From the NCBI RefSeq assembly GCF_001487105.1, contig NZ_LN913000.1:434001-498000 (forward strand): 64,000 nt of DNA, written 5' to 3'. The DNA comes from Mediterraneibacter massiliensis (lineage in GTDB: Bacteria; Bacillota; Clostridia; Lachnospirales; Lachnospiraceae). This document shows, piece by piece, positions 32,737 through 41,773 of this stretch. The translations under genes were made by a program, and so were the position numbers. Within the stretch, counting starts at the first letter, position 1. Every line of letters starts with the position of its first letter. The notes beneath the pieces were generated by a model, which worked only from the letters and a program-made list of their open reading frames with translations, made no database searches and was not told the origin of the DNA.

Positions 32737-35112
32737 ATGGAAGAAAGAGGAATGAATGAAAGAATCAAAAAATTGAGAAAAGTCAGCCTGGATACAGAGG
32801 CACATATTGACCTGGAACGGGCAAAAAGCGAGACAAGGACATATCAAAAATATGAAGGGGAAATATCGGTGCCAGAACTGCGGGCGCAGGTGCTCAAAGA
32901 GTATTTTGCGACAAAGACACTCTATATCGGAGAGGGAGAGCTGATCGTGGGAGAGAAAGGGGATTCTCCCCAGGCTGCGCCTACTTTTCCCGAATTGTGC
33001 TGTCATACTGTAGATGATATGCGTGTGATGAATGACCGGGAACTGATCAGTTTTAAAGTGAGAGAAGAAGATTATCAAGTACAGGAAGAAGTGATGATTC
33101 CCTACTGGGAAAAACGTTCGATCCGTCATAAAATACTGCGGCAGATGACGCCGGAATGGAAGGCGGCATATGAAAGCGGTATTTTTACAGAATTTATGGA
33201 GCAGCGGGGACCGGGACATACAGTGGGTTCTGTGAAAATCTATGAGAAGGGGTTTTTAGATTATAAAAAAGAGATCGAGGAAGCGATCGATAGACTGGAC
33301 TTTTTAAATGACAAAGAGGCATATGATAAAAAAAATGAACTAGAAGGAATGAAGATCGCGTGTGACGCGATCATGGTTCTGGGAGAACGATATGCGGCAT
33401 ATGCAAGGGAATTGGCGCAGACAGAAAGAGACGAGACAAGAAAGGCAGAACTGCTTCAGATCGCTGCCAACTGTGATGTCGTTCCGGCACACAGACCGCA
33501 GACGTACTGGCAGGCGATCCAGATGTACTGGTTTGTACACTTAAGCGTGACAAGCGAATTAAATCCATGGGATGCGTACAGTCCGGGACGCTTTGACCAG
33601 CACTTAAATCCATTTTACCAAAGAGATATAGAGGCAGGGATCTTAGACGAGAAACGTGCCCTAGAGTTATTAGAGTGCCTGTGGGTAAAATTCAACAATC
33701 AGCCGGCTCCTCCAAAAGTGGGCATCACGCTGAAAGAGAGCGGGACGTATACAGATTTTGCCAATATGAATACAGGCGGCATCACGCCGGATGGGGAAAA
33801 TGGTGTTAACGACGTCAGTTACCTGATCTTAGACTGCATGGATGAAATGAAACTGCTGCAGCCAAGTTCAAATGTGCAGATCAGTAAAAAGACGCCGCAG
33901 AAATTCTTAAAACGCGCCTGCGAAATTTCTAGAAAAGGCTGGGGACAGCCTGCCTTTTATAATACCGAGGCGATCATACAGGAACTGCTCAATGCTGGAA
34001 AATCGCTGGAAGACGCAAGACGAGGCGGAACAAGCGGATGTGTGGAGACGGGGGCTTTCGGAAATGAAGCATATATCCTGACAGGCTATTTTAATCTGCC
34101 TAAGATCTTTGAATTGACACTGCATAACGGATATGATAAAGTGGCAGGAAAACAGTTAGGACCCAAAACAGGCGATGTGACAGAATTTACGACATATGAG
34201 GAAGTATTTGAGGCATATAAAAAACAGATTGCCTATTTCCTGGATATTAAGATCAAGGGAAGTAATGTGATTGAAAAGATTTATGCAGAGCATATGCCTG
34301 TTCCGTTTTTATCTGTGATCACCAATGATTGTATCAGCAAAGGAAAAGATTACAATAGCGGAGGCGCCAGATATAATACAAAATATATACAGGGCGTGGG
34401 GATCGGAACCATCACGGACTGTCTGGCAGCAGTCAAATATAATGTATTTGATGAAAAGAAATTTACAATGGCAGAGCTGTTAGAAGCGTTGGAAGATAAT
34501 TTTGAAGGACATGAGAGGATTTTAAACCTGGTAAGGAATAAAACGCCGAAGTATGGCAATGACGACGATTATGCTGACGACATTATGAAGGCGGTATTTG
34601 CGTACTACCGGGAACAGGTGACTGGCAGACCGAATATGCTGGGAGGGACATATCGTATCAATATGCTGCCGACTACCTGTCATGTATATTTTGGGGAAGT
34701 TATGATGGCGAGCGCCAATGGCCGCCTGGCACATAAGCCTGTTTCAGAAGGGATTTCCCCGGAAAAAGGAGCGGACATAAACGGACCGACGGCAGTCGTA
34801 AAATCGTGCTCTAAGATGGATCATCTCCAGACGGGAGGCACGCTTTTGAACCAGAAGTTTACACCGAGTGTGGTGGCGGGCGAGGAAGGCCTTGATCAGA
34901 TGGCGAACCTAGTCCGTACGTATTTCAATATGGACGGACATCATATCCAGTTTAATGTGATCGATAAGGAGACGCTGATAGAGGCACAGAAGCATCCGGA
35001 CGACTATAAAGATTTAATCGTCAGAGTTGCAGGATACAGCGATCATTTCCGGAATCTAAGCAAGGCTTTGCAGGATGAGATTATTGAGCGGACGGAACAG
35101 AGCTTTCACTAA
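32737..35112 (+). CDS. hypD: trans-4-Hydroxy-L-proline dehydratase (glycyl radical enzyme)
   Basis: HypD dehydrates trans-4-hydroxyproline to 1-pyrroline-5-carboxylate. The 791-residue protein resembles Clostridioides difficile HypD throughout, as far as I recall that sequence. It has the thiyl-radical cysteine in TSGCVETG (Cys435) and the C-terminal glycyl-radical motif RVAGYSDHF (Gly766). ATG 32737 is preferred: AAAGGAG lies nine bases upstream, while the ATG at 32728 directly abuts it. The identity is strengthened by the adjacent activase and by proC downstream, which uses the product. Confidence 0.93.
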   Translation: MEERGMNERIKKLRKVSLDTEAHIDLERAKSETRTYQKYEGEISVPELRAQVLKEYFATKTLYIGEGELIVGEKGDSPQAAPTFPELCCHTVDDMRVMNDRELISFKVREEDYQVQEEVMIPYWEKRSIRHKILRQMTPEWKAAYESGIFTEFMEQRGPGHTVGSVKIYEKGFLDYKKEIEEAIDRLDFLNDKEAYDKKNELEGMKIACDAIMVLGERYAAYARELAQTERDETRKAELLQIAANCDVVPAHRPQTYWQAIQMYWFVHLSVTSELNPWDAYSPGRFDQHLNPFYQRDIEAGILDEKRALELLECLWVKFNNQPAPPKVGITLKESGTYTDFANMNTGGITPDGENGVNDVSYLILDCMDEMKLLQPSSNVQISKKTPQKFLKRACEISRKGWGQPAFYNTEAIIQELLNAGKSLEDARRGGTSGCVETGAFGNEAYILTGYFNLPKIFELTLHNGYDKVAGKQLGPKTGDVTEFTTYEEVFEAYKKQIAYFLDIKIKGSNVIEKIYAEHMPVPFLSVITNDCISKGKDYNSGGARYNTKYIQGVGIGTITDCLAAVKYNVFDEKKFTMAELLEALEDNFEGHERILNLVRNKTPKYGNDDDYADDIMKAVFAYYREQVTGRPNMLGGTYRINMLPTTCHVYFGEVMMASANGRLAHKPVSEGISPEKGADINGPTAVVKSCSKMDHLQTGGTLLNQKFTPSVVAGEEGLDQMANLVRTYFNMDGHHIQFNVIDKETLIEAQKHPDDYKDLIVRVAGYSDHFRNLSKALQDEIIERTEQSFH

Positions 35113-35190
35113 ATGATAGAAGAACTTCCGGCAGGGTAGTGACTTTTTTTGAAATTCGTAATAGAATGATAAGAAAAGGACGGTGGGACC

Positions 35191-35460
35191 ATGTCGGAAG
35201 TAAGACAGCATATTGTATTCCACGGCAGAGTACAGGGAGTGGGCTTTCGCTATACTGCGAAATATCTTGCCCAGTCTTTGGAGCTGACCGGCTGGGTGAA
35301 AAATGAATGGGACGGCACTGTGACAATGGAGATCCAGGGCCGGGAAGCTTTGATACATAAATTATTAAAAGGTTTAAATAACGGACATTTTATTTCGATT
35401 GAATGGATGGATACTATAGAACTTCCGTTGGAGGAAGAAAGGGGTTTCTACGTAAAATAA
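35191..35460 (+). CDS. Acylphosphatase
   Basis: This 89-residue protein has the acylphosphatase signature GRVQGVGFRYT, whose arginine binds phosphate, and the catalytic asparagine in GWVKNEWDGTV. The family hydrolyses carboxyl-phosphate bonds. It sits between hypD and proC; proline biosynthesis goes through gamma-glutamyl phosphate, which might explain the position, but a specific role here is speculative. Confidence 0.93.
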   Translation: MSEVRQHIVFHGRVQGVGFRYTAKYLAQSLELTGWVKNEWDGTVTMEIQGREALIHKLLKGLNNGHFISIEWMDTIELPLEEERGFYVK

Positions 35461-35483
35461 AGGCTGAAGGAGGAAAAAATAAG

Positions 35484-36278
35484 ATGAAACTGGGCTTTAT
35501 CGGAACAGGAAATATGGCAGGTGCTATTATGGGAGGCATTATCAAAAAAGGGATTTTTAAACCGGAAGAGATAATGGGCTCAGATATAAGCGAACAAGGA
35601 AGAAAACGTGTGCAGGATATGTATGGCATCTGCGTGACGGGAGATAACCGGGAGGTAGCTTCAAAAGCAGAAGTACTGCTTCTCTCTGTAAAACCGCAGT
35701 TTTATGCAGAGACGATAGCGGAAATAAAAGATGTTGTTGCAAAAGAGCAGATCGTGATCACGATCGCACCGGGGAAGACGCTGGACTGGCTGCGGGAGCA
35801 GTTTGGAAAAGAGGTAAAGATCGTTCGTACAATGCCAAATACGCCTGCCATGGTGGGCGAAGGAATGACGGCTGCCTGCCCGAATGAATTTGTGACAGAG
35901 GAAGAAAAAGCGTATGTGCAGAAGATATTAGAGGCTTTTGGAAAGGTAGAGATCATTCCGGAAAGACTCATGGATGCGGTCGTTTCTACGAGCGGAAGTT
36001 CTCCTGCCTATGTATTTATGCTGATCGAGGCAATGGCAGACGCGGCTGTTGCGGATGGAATGCCAAGACCACAGGCGTATAAATTCGCGGCGCAGGCAGT
36101 GTATGGCAGTGCAAAGATGGTGTTGGAGACGGGAAAACACCCGGGAGAATTGAAAGATATGGTCTGCTCGCCGGCAGGTACTACGATAGAGGCCGTGAGG
36201 GTATTGGAAGAAAAGGGCTTCAGAAGTGCTGTAATAGAAGCGATGAAGACATGCGCGGAAGTTTCAAGGAAGATGTAA
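35484..36278 (+). CDS. proC: Pyrroline-5-carboxylate reductase
   Basis: ProC reduces 1-pyrroline-5-carboxylate to L-proline with NAD(P)H. The 264-residue protein has an N-terminal Rossmann motif GFIGTGNMAGA and the C-terminal signature MVCSPAGTTIEAVRVLE. ATG 35484 follows AAGGAGG; an in-frame ATG at 35403 lies in the acylphosphatase gene. With HypD it completes conversion of hydroxyproline to proline, which can feed Stickland metabolism. Confidence 0.96.
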   Translation: MKLGFIGTGNMAGAIMGGIIKKGIFKPEEIMGSDISEQGRKRVQDMYGICVTGDNREVASKAEVLLLSVKPQFYAETIAEIKDVVAKEQIVITIAPGKTLDWLREQFGKEVKIVRTMPNTPAMVGEGMTAACPNEFVTEEEKAYVQKILEAFGKVEIIPERLMDAVVSTSGSSPAYVFMLIEAMADAAVADGMPRPQAYKFAAQAVYGSAKMVLETGKHPGELKDMVCSPAGTTIEAVRVLEEKGFRSAVIEAMKTCAEVSRKM

Positions 36279-36279
36279 C

Positions 36280-36882
36280 ATGGATAAGGAAGAGAAAAAG
36301 AAAAGCGTAAAGACTAGGATCGTATCTGCGGCATGGCAGTTGTTCTATGAGAAAGGGTATGATCAGACGACAGTGGACGATATCATCGCACTGTCGGGAA
36401 CTTCCAAGGGGTCTTTTTATTACTATTTCAGTACAAAAGATGAACTGCTTGGCACATTGTCCAATGTCTTAGATGATTTCTATGAGGAATTGGCTGCCAG
36501 GATGGAACCGTCTATGAACAGTTTTGATAAGCTGTTATATCTAAATGAAAAAGCACATGAGATGATTGAGAAAAAGATCCCGCTTGATCTTTTGACTTCT
36601 CTGTATTCTACGCAGCTTACGTTTAAAGGCAACCGTCATCTTCTGGATAAAAACAGAGTATACTATCAGCTTATCACAGAGATTGCGGAGGAAGGGCAAA
36701 AGCGGGGAGAGATACGCACGGACAAGCCGGTCAGTGAGATCGTGAGATATTATTCTTTGTGTGAGAGGGCGTTGATAACAGATTGGTGTTTAAATCAGGG
36801 AAGTTATTCTCTGCATGCTTACACGAAGGAATATATGCCTGTTATGTTGGCGTATTTCAGACAAAAATCGGAGGAAGCATAA
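36280..36882 (+). CDS. TetR family transcriptional regulator
   Basis: The 200-residue protein has an N-terminal TetR helix-turn-helix (RIVSAAWQLFYEKGYDQTTVDDI, then SGTSKGSFYYYF) and a divergent ligand-binding domain. It starts two bases after proC, so it belongs to the hydroxyproline operon and may repress it through the inverted repeat at 31753-31780. The ligand is unknown. The stop overlaps the nrdG start by one base. Confidence 0.9.
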   Translation: MDKEEKKKSVKTRIVSAAWQLFYEKGYDQTTVDDIIALSGTSKGSFYYYFSTKDELLGTLSNVLDDFYEELAARMEPSMNSFDKLLYLNEKAHEMIEKKIPLDLLTSLYSTQLTFKGNRHLLDKNRVYYQLITEIAEEGQKRGEIRTDKPVSEIVRYYSLCERALITDWCLNQGSYSLHAYTKEYMPVMLAYFRQKSEEA

Positions 36883-37577
36883 TGGTGATACAAGGACTAC
36901 AGAAGTTGACGCTTTTAGACTATCCCGGAAAGGTGGCCTGCACGCTCTTTACGGCAGGCTGTAATTTCCGCTGTCCGTTTTGCCACAATGCTTCGTTAGT
37001 GACACATGTAGACAGAAAAAATGATATACCTGAAGAGGAGGTACTTGCCTTTTTAAAAAAGCGGCGGGGACTTCTGGACGGGGTATGTATAACAGGAGGA
37101 GAGCCGCTGCTCCAGCCGGATATAGAAGTATTTATAAGAAAGATACGGGATCTTGGCTATCTGATCAAGTTGGATACAAACGGAAGCAACATATTGTTGC
37201 TTAAGCGTCTGGCAGAAGAAGGATTACTGGATTATGTAGCAATGGATATTAAAAATGCGCCTGATAAATATGGAGTGACTATCGGAATCGAGGAATATGA
37301 TCTGGAAAATATACTGCAAAGTGTAGAGTTTCTCCTCTCGGGTTCCATACCGTATGAATTTCGCACCACTGTTGTAAGAGAATTTCATAAACGAGAAGAT
37401 TTTGCGGCGATTGGAAGATGGATAAGAGGAGCGGAAAAATATTATCTGCAAAGCTTTCAAGATTCCGGGGATCTGATCGCTCCGGGACTGCGGGGATATA
37501 CGAAAGAAATTATGGAACAGGCGCTTGAGATCGTCAGAAAAAATGTACCGAACGCAGAATTGCGAGGGGTTGAATAA
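36882..37577 (+). CDS. nrdG: Anaerobic ribonucleotide reductase activating protein
   Basis: NrdG is a radical SAM activase that puts the glycyl radical on NrdD. The 231-residue protein has the pattern LTLLDYPGKVACTLFTAGC and CNFRCPFC (CX3CX2C, residues 27-34), then ITGGEPLL. This is the longer NrdG type common in Clostridia. It starts at 36882 overlapping the tetR stop (TAATG) and ends at a strong terminator, with nrdD beyond under its own promoter. Confidence 0.88.
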   Translation: MVIQGLQKLTLLDYPGKVACTLFTAGCNFRCPFCHNASLVTHVDRKNDIPEEEVLAFLKKRRGLLDGVCITGGEPLLQPDIEVFIRKIRDLGYLIKLDTNGSNILLLKRLAEEGLLDYVAMDIKNAPDKYGVTIGIEEYDLENILQSVEFLLSGSIPYEFRTTVVREFHKREDFAAIGRWIRGAEKYYLQSFQDSGDLIAPGLRGYTKEIMEQALEIVRKNVPNAELRGVE

Positions 37578-37632
37578 ACACCAATATCTAGTGTATTGTT
37601 TTGGCAACAAAAACTAGATATTGGTGTTTTTG
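37576..37632 (+). terminator. Intrinsic terminator after nrdG
   Basis: AAACACCAATATCTAGT and ACTAGATATTGGTGTTT form a perfect 17-bp stem, followed by a T run. It separates nrdG from nrdD. Confidence 0.92.
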
Positions 37633-37633
37633 A

Positions 37634-37662
37634 TTGACATGATTTTAGAAGGATGATACAAT
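37634..37662 (+). promoter_or_regulatory. Promoter of nrdD
   Basis: TTGACA (37634-37639), 17 bp and TACAAT (37657-37662). No clear pair of NrdR boxes was seen. Confidence 0.8.
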
Positions 37663-37728
37663 AGATACAGTGTCTGACGAAATACAATATGTAAATATTA
37701 TTAAAAAGAAAGGGGACGGAATAAAAAT

Positions 37729-40137
37729 ATGTATCAGGTAACAAAAAGGGATGGGAAGATTGCCGAATTTAATCTGGTAAAAATCAGCGAAGCGATACGG
37801 AAGGCTTTTGAGGCGCAGGAGAAACAATATAACCAGGATATCATAGATTTGCTTGCACTGAAAGTAACGGCAGACTTTGAGCCCAAGATCAAAGATGAGC
37901 TGGTGTCTGTGGAGGATATCCAGGACAGTGTGGAATCTGTGCTGATCAAAGCGGGTTACGCAGATGTGGCAAAAGGCTATATTTTGTATAGAAAGCAGAG
38001 AGAAAAGATCCGAAACCTAAATTCTACCCTTTTGGATTATAAAGAAATTGTGGACAGTTATGTGAAAATCACGGATTGGCGTGTAAAAGAAAATTCTACT
38101 GTGACCTATTCCGTAGGCGGACTTATTTTGAGTAATTCCGGCGCGATCACGGCAAATTACTGGCTTTCCGAGATTTATGATGAGGAGATTGGAAAAGCGC
38201 ATAAAAATGCAGATATACATATCCATGACCTTTCTATGCTGACAGGATACTGTGCAGGCTGGTCTTTAAAGCAGCTGATACAAGAAGGGCTTGGGGGGAT
38301 TCCGGGAAGGATCACTTCTGCGCCGGCAAAGCACTTGAGTGTTCTGTGCAACCAGATGGTGAATTTCTTAGGAATCATGCAAAATGAGTGGGCAGGAGCA
38401 CAGGCGTTTTCCTCTTTTGATACGTATCTTGCCCCCTTTGTGAAGGCAGATCATCTGACCTATCCGGAAGTGAAAAAATGTATTGAATCGTTTATTTATG
38501 GTGTGAATATTCCGTCACGCTGGGGAACACAGGCTCCATTTTCCAATATTACGCTGGACTGGACAGTACCGGAGGACTTAAAAAATATCCCGGCTATCGT
38601 AGGCGGAAAAGATCAGGACTTTACATATGGGGAATGTAAAGCGGAGATGGATATGATCAATAAGGCCTTTATCGAGACAATGATCGAAGGCGACGCTGAA
38701 GGAAGAGGGTTTCAGTATCCGATCCCTACGTATTCGATCACAAGTGACTTTGACTGGTCTGATACAGAGAATAATCGGCTGTTGTTTGAAATGACAGCAA
38801 AATATGGGACACCGTATTTTTCCAATTATATCAACAGTGATATGAAACCAAGCGATGTGCGCAGTATGTGCTGTCGTCTGCGTCTGGATCTACGTGAGTT
38901 ACGTAAAAAATCCGGCGGCTTCTTTGGCAGCGGTGAGAGCACGGGATCAGTCGGGGTCGTGACGATCAATATGCCGCGTATCGCATATTTATCGGAAAAT
39001 GAGGAAGAATTTTATAAGAGACTGGACCGTATGATGGATATTTCCGCAAGGTCTCTGCACATCAAACGGACGGTTATATCCAAACTTTTAGATGAAGGAT
39101 TATATCCTTATACAAAGAGGTATCTGGGTTCTTTTGACAACCATTTTTCTACGATCGGTCTGATCGGGATGAACGAGGCAGGCTTAAATGCAAAATGGAT
39201 ACGTAAGGATATGACCCATGAGGAGACACAGGAATTTACAAAGAATGTGCTCAATCATATGCGTGAACGTCTGTCTGATTATCAGGAAATGTATGGAGAT
39301 CTATATAATCTGGAAGCGACTCCGGCAGAGTCTACGACCTACAGACTGGCAAAACATGATGTGGCGCAGTTTAAAGATATTATTACGGCAGCGGAGTGTA
39401 ATGGAACACCTTATTATACGAACAGCTCTCATCTTCCGGTAGGCTACACAGAAGATGTATTTGCGGCTTTGGATATTCAGGATGAATTGCAGACTTTATA
39501 CACGTCCGGTACGGTATTTCATACGTTTCTGGGAGAGAAGCTTCCGGATTGGAAGGCAGCGGCAGCGCTGGTAAGAAAGATCGCACAAAATTACAAATTG
39601 CCGTATTACACGATGTCACCTACGTATTCGATCTGTCAGAATCACGGATATCTATCGGGAGAACAGTATAAATGTCCGATCTGTGGAAAAGAAACAGAAG
39701 TGTACAGCCGTATTACAGGATACTATCGTCCGGTAAAGAACTGGAATGATGGAAAGACACAGGAATTTAAAGAGCGTAAGGTATATGATATTACAAATTC
39801 TCACATGAAGATAAAAACAAAAGCAGCGGCAGAATACGAAAGAAGCATACAGACGGCAGGAGAGAAGGCAGCAGATATAGAGGAAGGCGAGAAAGAGACA
39901 AAGACGTTTCTTTTTACCACCAAGACTTGTCCAAACTGCAAAATAGCGGTAAATTCTTTGAAAAAAGCACAGATCCCTTATGAGATCGTGGATGCAGAGG
40001 AGAATATGGAACTGGCGCAGAAATACGGAGTTATGCAGGCGCCGACATTGGTGATCGTACAGGAGCAGGAGATAAAGAAACTGGCGAATGCCTCTAATAT
40101 CAAAGCATATGCAGAAAAAGAACAGAAAGAAAAATAA
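37729..40137 (+). CDS. nrdD: Anaerobic ribonucleoside-triphosphate reductase with C-terminal thioredoxin-like domain
   Basis: NrdD reduces NTPs to dNTPs without oxygen. The 802-residue protein has an N-terminal ATP-cone (residues about 2-90, TKRDGKIAEFNLVKI), the class III catalytic domain, a zinc site (ICQNHG and CPICG) and the glycyl-radical region RITGYYRP. Unusually, about 75 residues follow that form a glutaredoxin/thioredoxin-like domain with TTKTCPNCKIAVNSL and a cis-proline QAPTLVIV. trxB lies 15 bp downstream, so electrons may pass NADPH to TrxB to the fused domain to the reductase. Such formate-independent, thioredoxin-using NrdD enzymes are known; the fusion is notable. Confidence 0.94.
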   Translation: MYQVTKRDGKIAEFNLVKISEAIRKAFEAQEKQYNQDIIDLLALKVTADFEPKIKDELVSVEDIQDSVESVLIKAGYADVAKGYILYRKQREKIRNLNSTLLDYKEIVDSYVKITDWRVKENSTVTYSVGGLILSNSGAITANYWLSEIYDEEIGKAHKNADIHIHDLSMLTGYCAGWSLKQLIQEGLGGIPGRITSAPAKHLSVLCNQMVNFLGIMQNEWAGAQAFSSFDTYLAPFVKADHLTYPEVKKCIESFIYGVNIPSRWGTQAPFSNITLDWTVPEDLKNIPAIVGGKDQDFTYGECKAEMDMINKAFIETMIEGDAEGRGFQYPIPTYSITSDFDWSDTENNRLLFEMTAKYGTPYFSNYINSDMKPSDVRSMCCRLRLDLRELRKKSGGFFGSGESTGSVGVVTINMPRIAYLSENEEEFYKRLDRMMDISARSLHIKRTVISKLLDEGLYPYTKRYLGSFDNHFSTIGLIGMNEAGLNAKWIRKDMTHEETQEFTKNVLNHMRERLSDYQEMYGDLYNLEATPAESTTYRLAKHDVAQFKDIITAAECNGTPYYTNSSHLPVGYTEDVFAALDIQDELQTLYTSGTVFHTFLGEKLPDWKAAAALVRKIAQNYKLPYYTMSPTYSICQNHGYLSGEQYKCPICGKETEVYSRITGYYRPVKNWNDGKTQEFKERKVYDITNSHMKIKTKAAAEYERSIQTAGEKAADIEEGEKETKTFLFTTKTCPNCKIAVNSLKKAQIPYEIVDAEENMELAQKYGVMQAPTLVIVQEQEIKKLANASNIKAYAEKEQKEK

Positions 40138-40152
40138 AGGAGGCAGCAGAGT

Positions 40153-41061
40153 ATGTATGACATTGGAATCATAGGCGGCGGTACAGCCGGGATGACAGCG
40201 GCAATCTATGGACAGCGTGCTGGGAAGCGGACAGTTATTATAGAAGGGACAAATTTCGGTGGACAGATCACTTCTTCTACAAACGTGGAGAATTATCCGG
40301 GAATAGCCAGTGTAAGCGGCAGTGAGTTTTCCATGAATTTGTTAGATCAGGCGATGAAGTTGGGGGCAGAGACAGTAGTAGATCAAGTAAGTACAGTGAC
40401 AAAAGAAGAAGGGATGTTTGTCCTGGAGACTTCCGAAAAGGCGTATCCATGCCGTTCGGTGATTCTTGCGACAGGAGTCACTCATCGTCATCTTGGGATA
40501 GAGAAAGAGGAAAAACTGGTGGGCGCAGGAGTCTCCTACTGTGCAACCTGCGACGGAGCATTCTTTAGGGACAGAGATGTGGCAGTGATAGGAGGCGGAA
40601 ATACTGCTCTTCAGGACGCAGAGTTTTTGTCTAATTACTGCCGGAAAGTATATTTGGTACACAGAAGAGATGAATTTCGCGGTGAAAAGAGTCTGGTGAA
40701 ACGTCTAGAAGAAAAGGAAAACGTAGAGTTTGTTTTAAGCGCTACAGTAAAAGACATTTTGGGAGAATCTATGGTGGAAGGTCTTATCCTGCATAATAAA
40801 AAGACAGAGGAAGATTTTCAGATAGAAGTGTCCGGCGTGTTTGTCGCGATCGGGCATATTCCGCAGAATGACAGATTTAAAGAGTTAGTGGAGTTAGATG
40901 AAGGGGGCTTTATTGAGGCGAAAGAGGATTGTCTGACTTCCTGTCCGGGTGTATTCGCGGCAGGGGACTGCCGGACAAAAGAAGTGCGGCAGCTTACGAC
41001 TGCGGCAGCGGACGGTGCTGTAGCGGGACTGGCGGCATGCAAATATTTGGCGGGAGAGTAA
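40153..41061 (+). CDS. trxB: Thioredoxin-reductase-like flavoprotein
   Basis: This 302-residue FAD enzyme has the N-terminal FAD motif GGGTAGMTAAIYG, the redox disulfide CATC in SYCATCDGAFF, the NAD(P) motif GGGNTALQDAEF and the C-terminal AGDCRTKEVRQ. Its position after nrdD, whose C-terminus is a thioredoxin-like domain, suggests it reduces that domain. Length is typical. AGGAGGCAGCAGAGT precedes the start. Confidence 0.92.
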   Translation: MYDIGIIGGGTAGMTAAIYGQRAGKRTVIIEGTNFGGQITSSTNVENYPGIASVSGSEFSMNLLDQAMKLGAETVVDQVSTVTKEEGMFVLETSEKAYPCRSVILATGVTHRHLGIEKEEKLVGAGVSYCATCDGAFFRDRDVAVIGGGNTALQDAEFLSNYCRKVYLVHRRDEFRGEKSLVKRLEEKENVEFVLSATVKDILGESMVEGLILHNKKTEEDFQIEVSGVFVAIGHIPQNDRFKELVELDEGGFIEAKEDCLTSCPGVFAAGDCRTKEVRQLTTAAADGAVAGLAACKYLAGE

Positions 41062-41098
41062 GAACTGGAAAATCGGATTTTTTAAAACAGAAATATAT

Positions 41099-41137
41099 AA
41101 GGTTCTTCTATGAGGAGTCATAGAAGAACCTTTTTTG
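41099..41137 (+). terminator. Terminator after trxB
   Basis: AAGGTTCTTCTATGA pairs with TCATAGAAGAACCTT, with a GGAG loop, followed by TTTTTTG. Confidence 0.95.
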
Positions 41138-41165
41138 TATAAAAAACGAAAAATTTGCAAAAAGG

Positions 41166-41194
41166 TTGACAGTTTTTAGACAATACTATATGTT
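41166..41194 (+). promoter_or_regulatory. Promoter of the OsmC/lipoyl cassette
   Basis: TTGACA (41166-41171), 17 bp and TATGTT (41189-41194). Repeated ATACTAT/ATAGTAT-like inverted elements around it (about 41184-41214) could be a MarR operator. Confidence 0.65.
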
Positions 41195-41275
41195 AGTGGT
41201 AAGAAAACATAGTATACTAAGTATTAGCTAGCTAAGAAAAATGCATTGGGAAGAAGCAAAAGAAAGGAGAAAAAA

Positions 41276-41719
41276 ATGAAAGAAACCTTTAGGGTAATTG
41301 CAAGAAAAACAACAGCAGGTTTACAAGTGGAATCTGAAGCCAGAGGCTTTAAGCTAATCATGGATGAACCGGAAGGATTGGGCGGCACAAATACTGGCAT
41401 GAATCCGGTTGAAGCTTTATTATGTGCATTAGGATCTTGCCAATCAATAGTAGCATTTGCATTTGCAGAAGCGAATGGAATACATCTTGAAGGCTTTCAC
41501 GTAGAACTTGAAGGAGATTTGGATCCTGATGGTTTTATGGGGCTTGCTGAAGGTGTAAGAAACGGTTATCAAGAAATTCGTTATTCTATGCATTTTAAAT
41601 CCAATGCGAGTGAAGAAGAATTAGAAAAATATGCTGCGTTTATCGAGTCCAGATGCCCCGTTGGAGATTGCTTACAAAATGGAGTACCAATGAAATTAAC
41701 AAAAGTAGTTGTAGAATAG
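41276..41719 (+). CDS. OsmC family protein
   Basis: This 147-residue protein shows the OsmC/Ohr fold pattern: GGTNTGMNPVEALLCALGSCQS holds the peroxidatic-type cysteine and ESRCPVGDCLQ the second conserved cysteine. OsmC/Ohr enzymes reduce organic peroxides with dithiols; characterised Ohr proteins take electrons from lipoylated proteins through dihydrolipoamide dehydrogenase. The next genes encode such a lipoyl dehydrogenase and a lipoate ligase, which fits. It resembles the YhfA-like branch of OsmC as well as true peroxidases, so activity is not certain. ATG 41276 follows AAAGGAGA. Confidence 0.87.
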   Translation: MKETFRVIARKTTAGLQVESEARGFKLIMDEPEGLGGTNTGMNPVEALLCALGSCQSIVAFAFAEANGIHLEGFHVELEGDLDPDGFMGLAEGVRNGYQEIRYSMHFKSNASEEELEKYAAFIESRCPVGDCLQNGVPMKLTKVVVE

Positions 41720-41773
41720 ATTTACTTAGGGCTGTTTGATAACAGCCCTCTATTTGAAGAGGATATATATGCT

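Noticed and set aside
32737..35112. Calling the glycyl-radical enzyme pyruvate formate-lyase or glycerol dehydratase
   Set aside because: The residues and length match HypD closely, the activase is the dehydratase type, and proC sits downstream.
37663..37728. NrdR box pair before nrdD
   Set aside because: Only one weak ACAATAT-like element is visible, and NrdR sites normally occur as two matched boxes.
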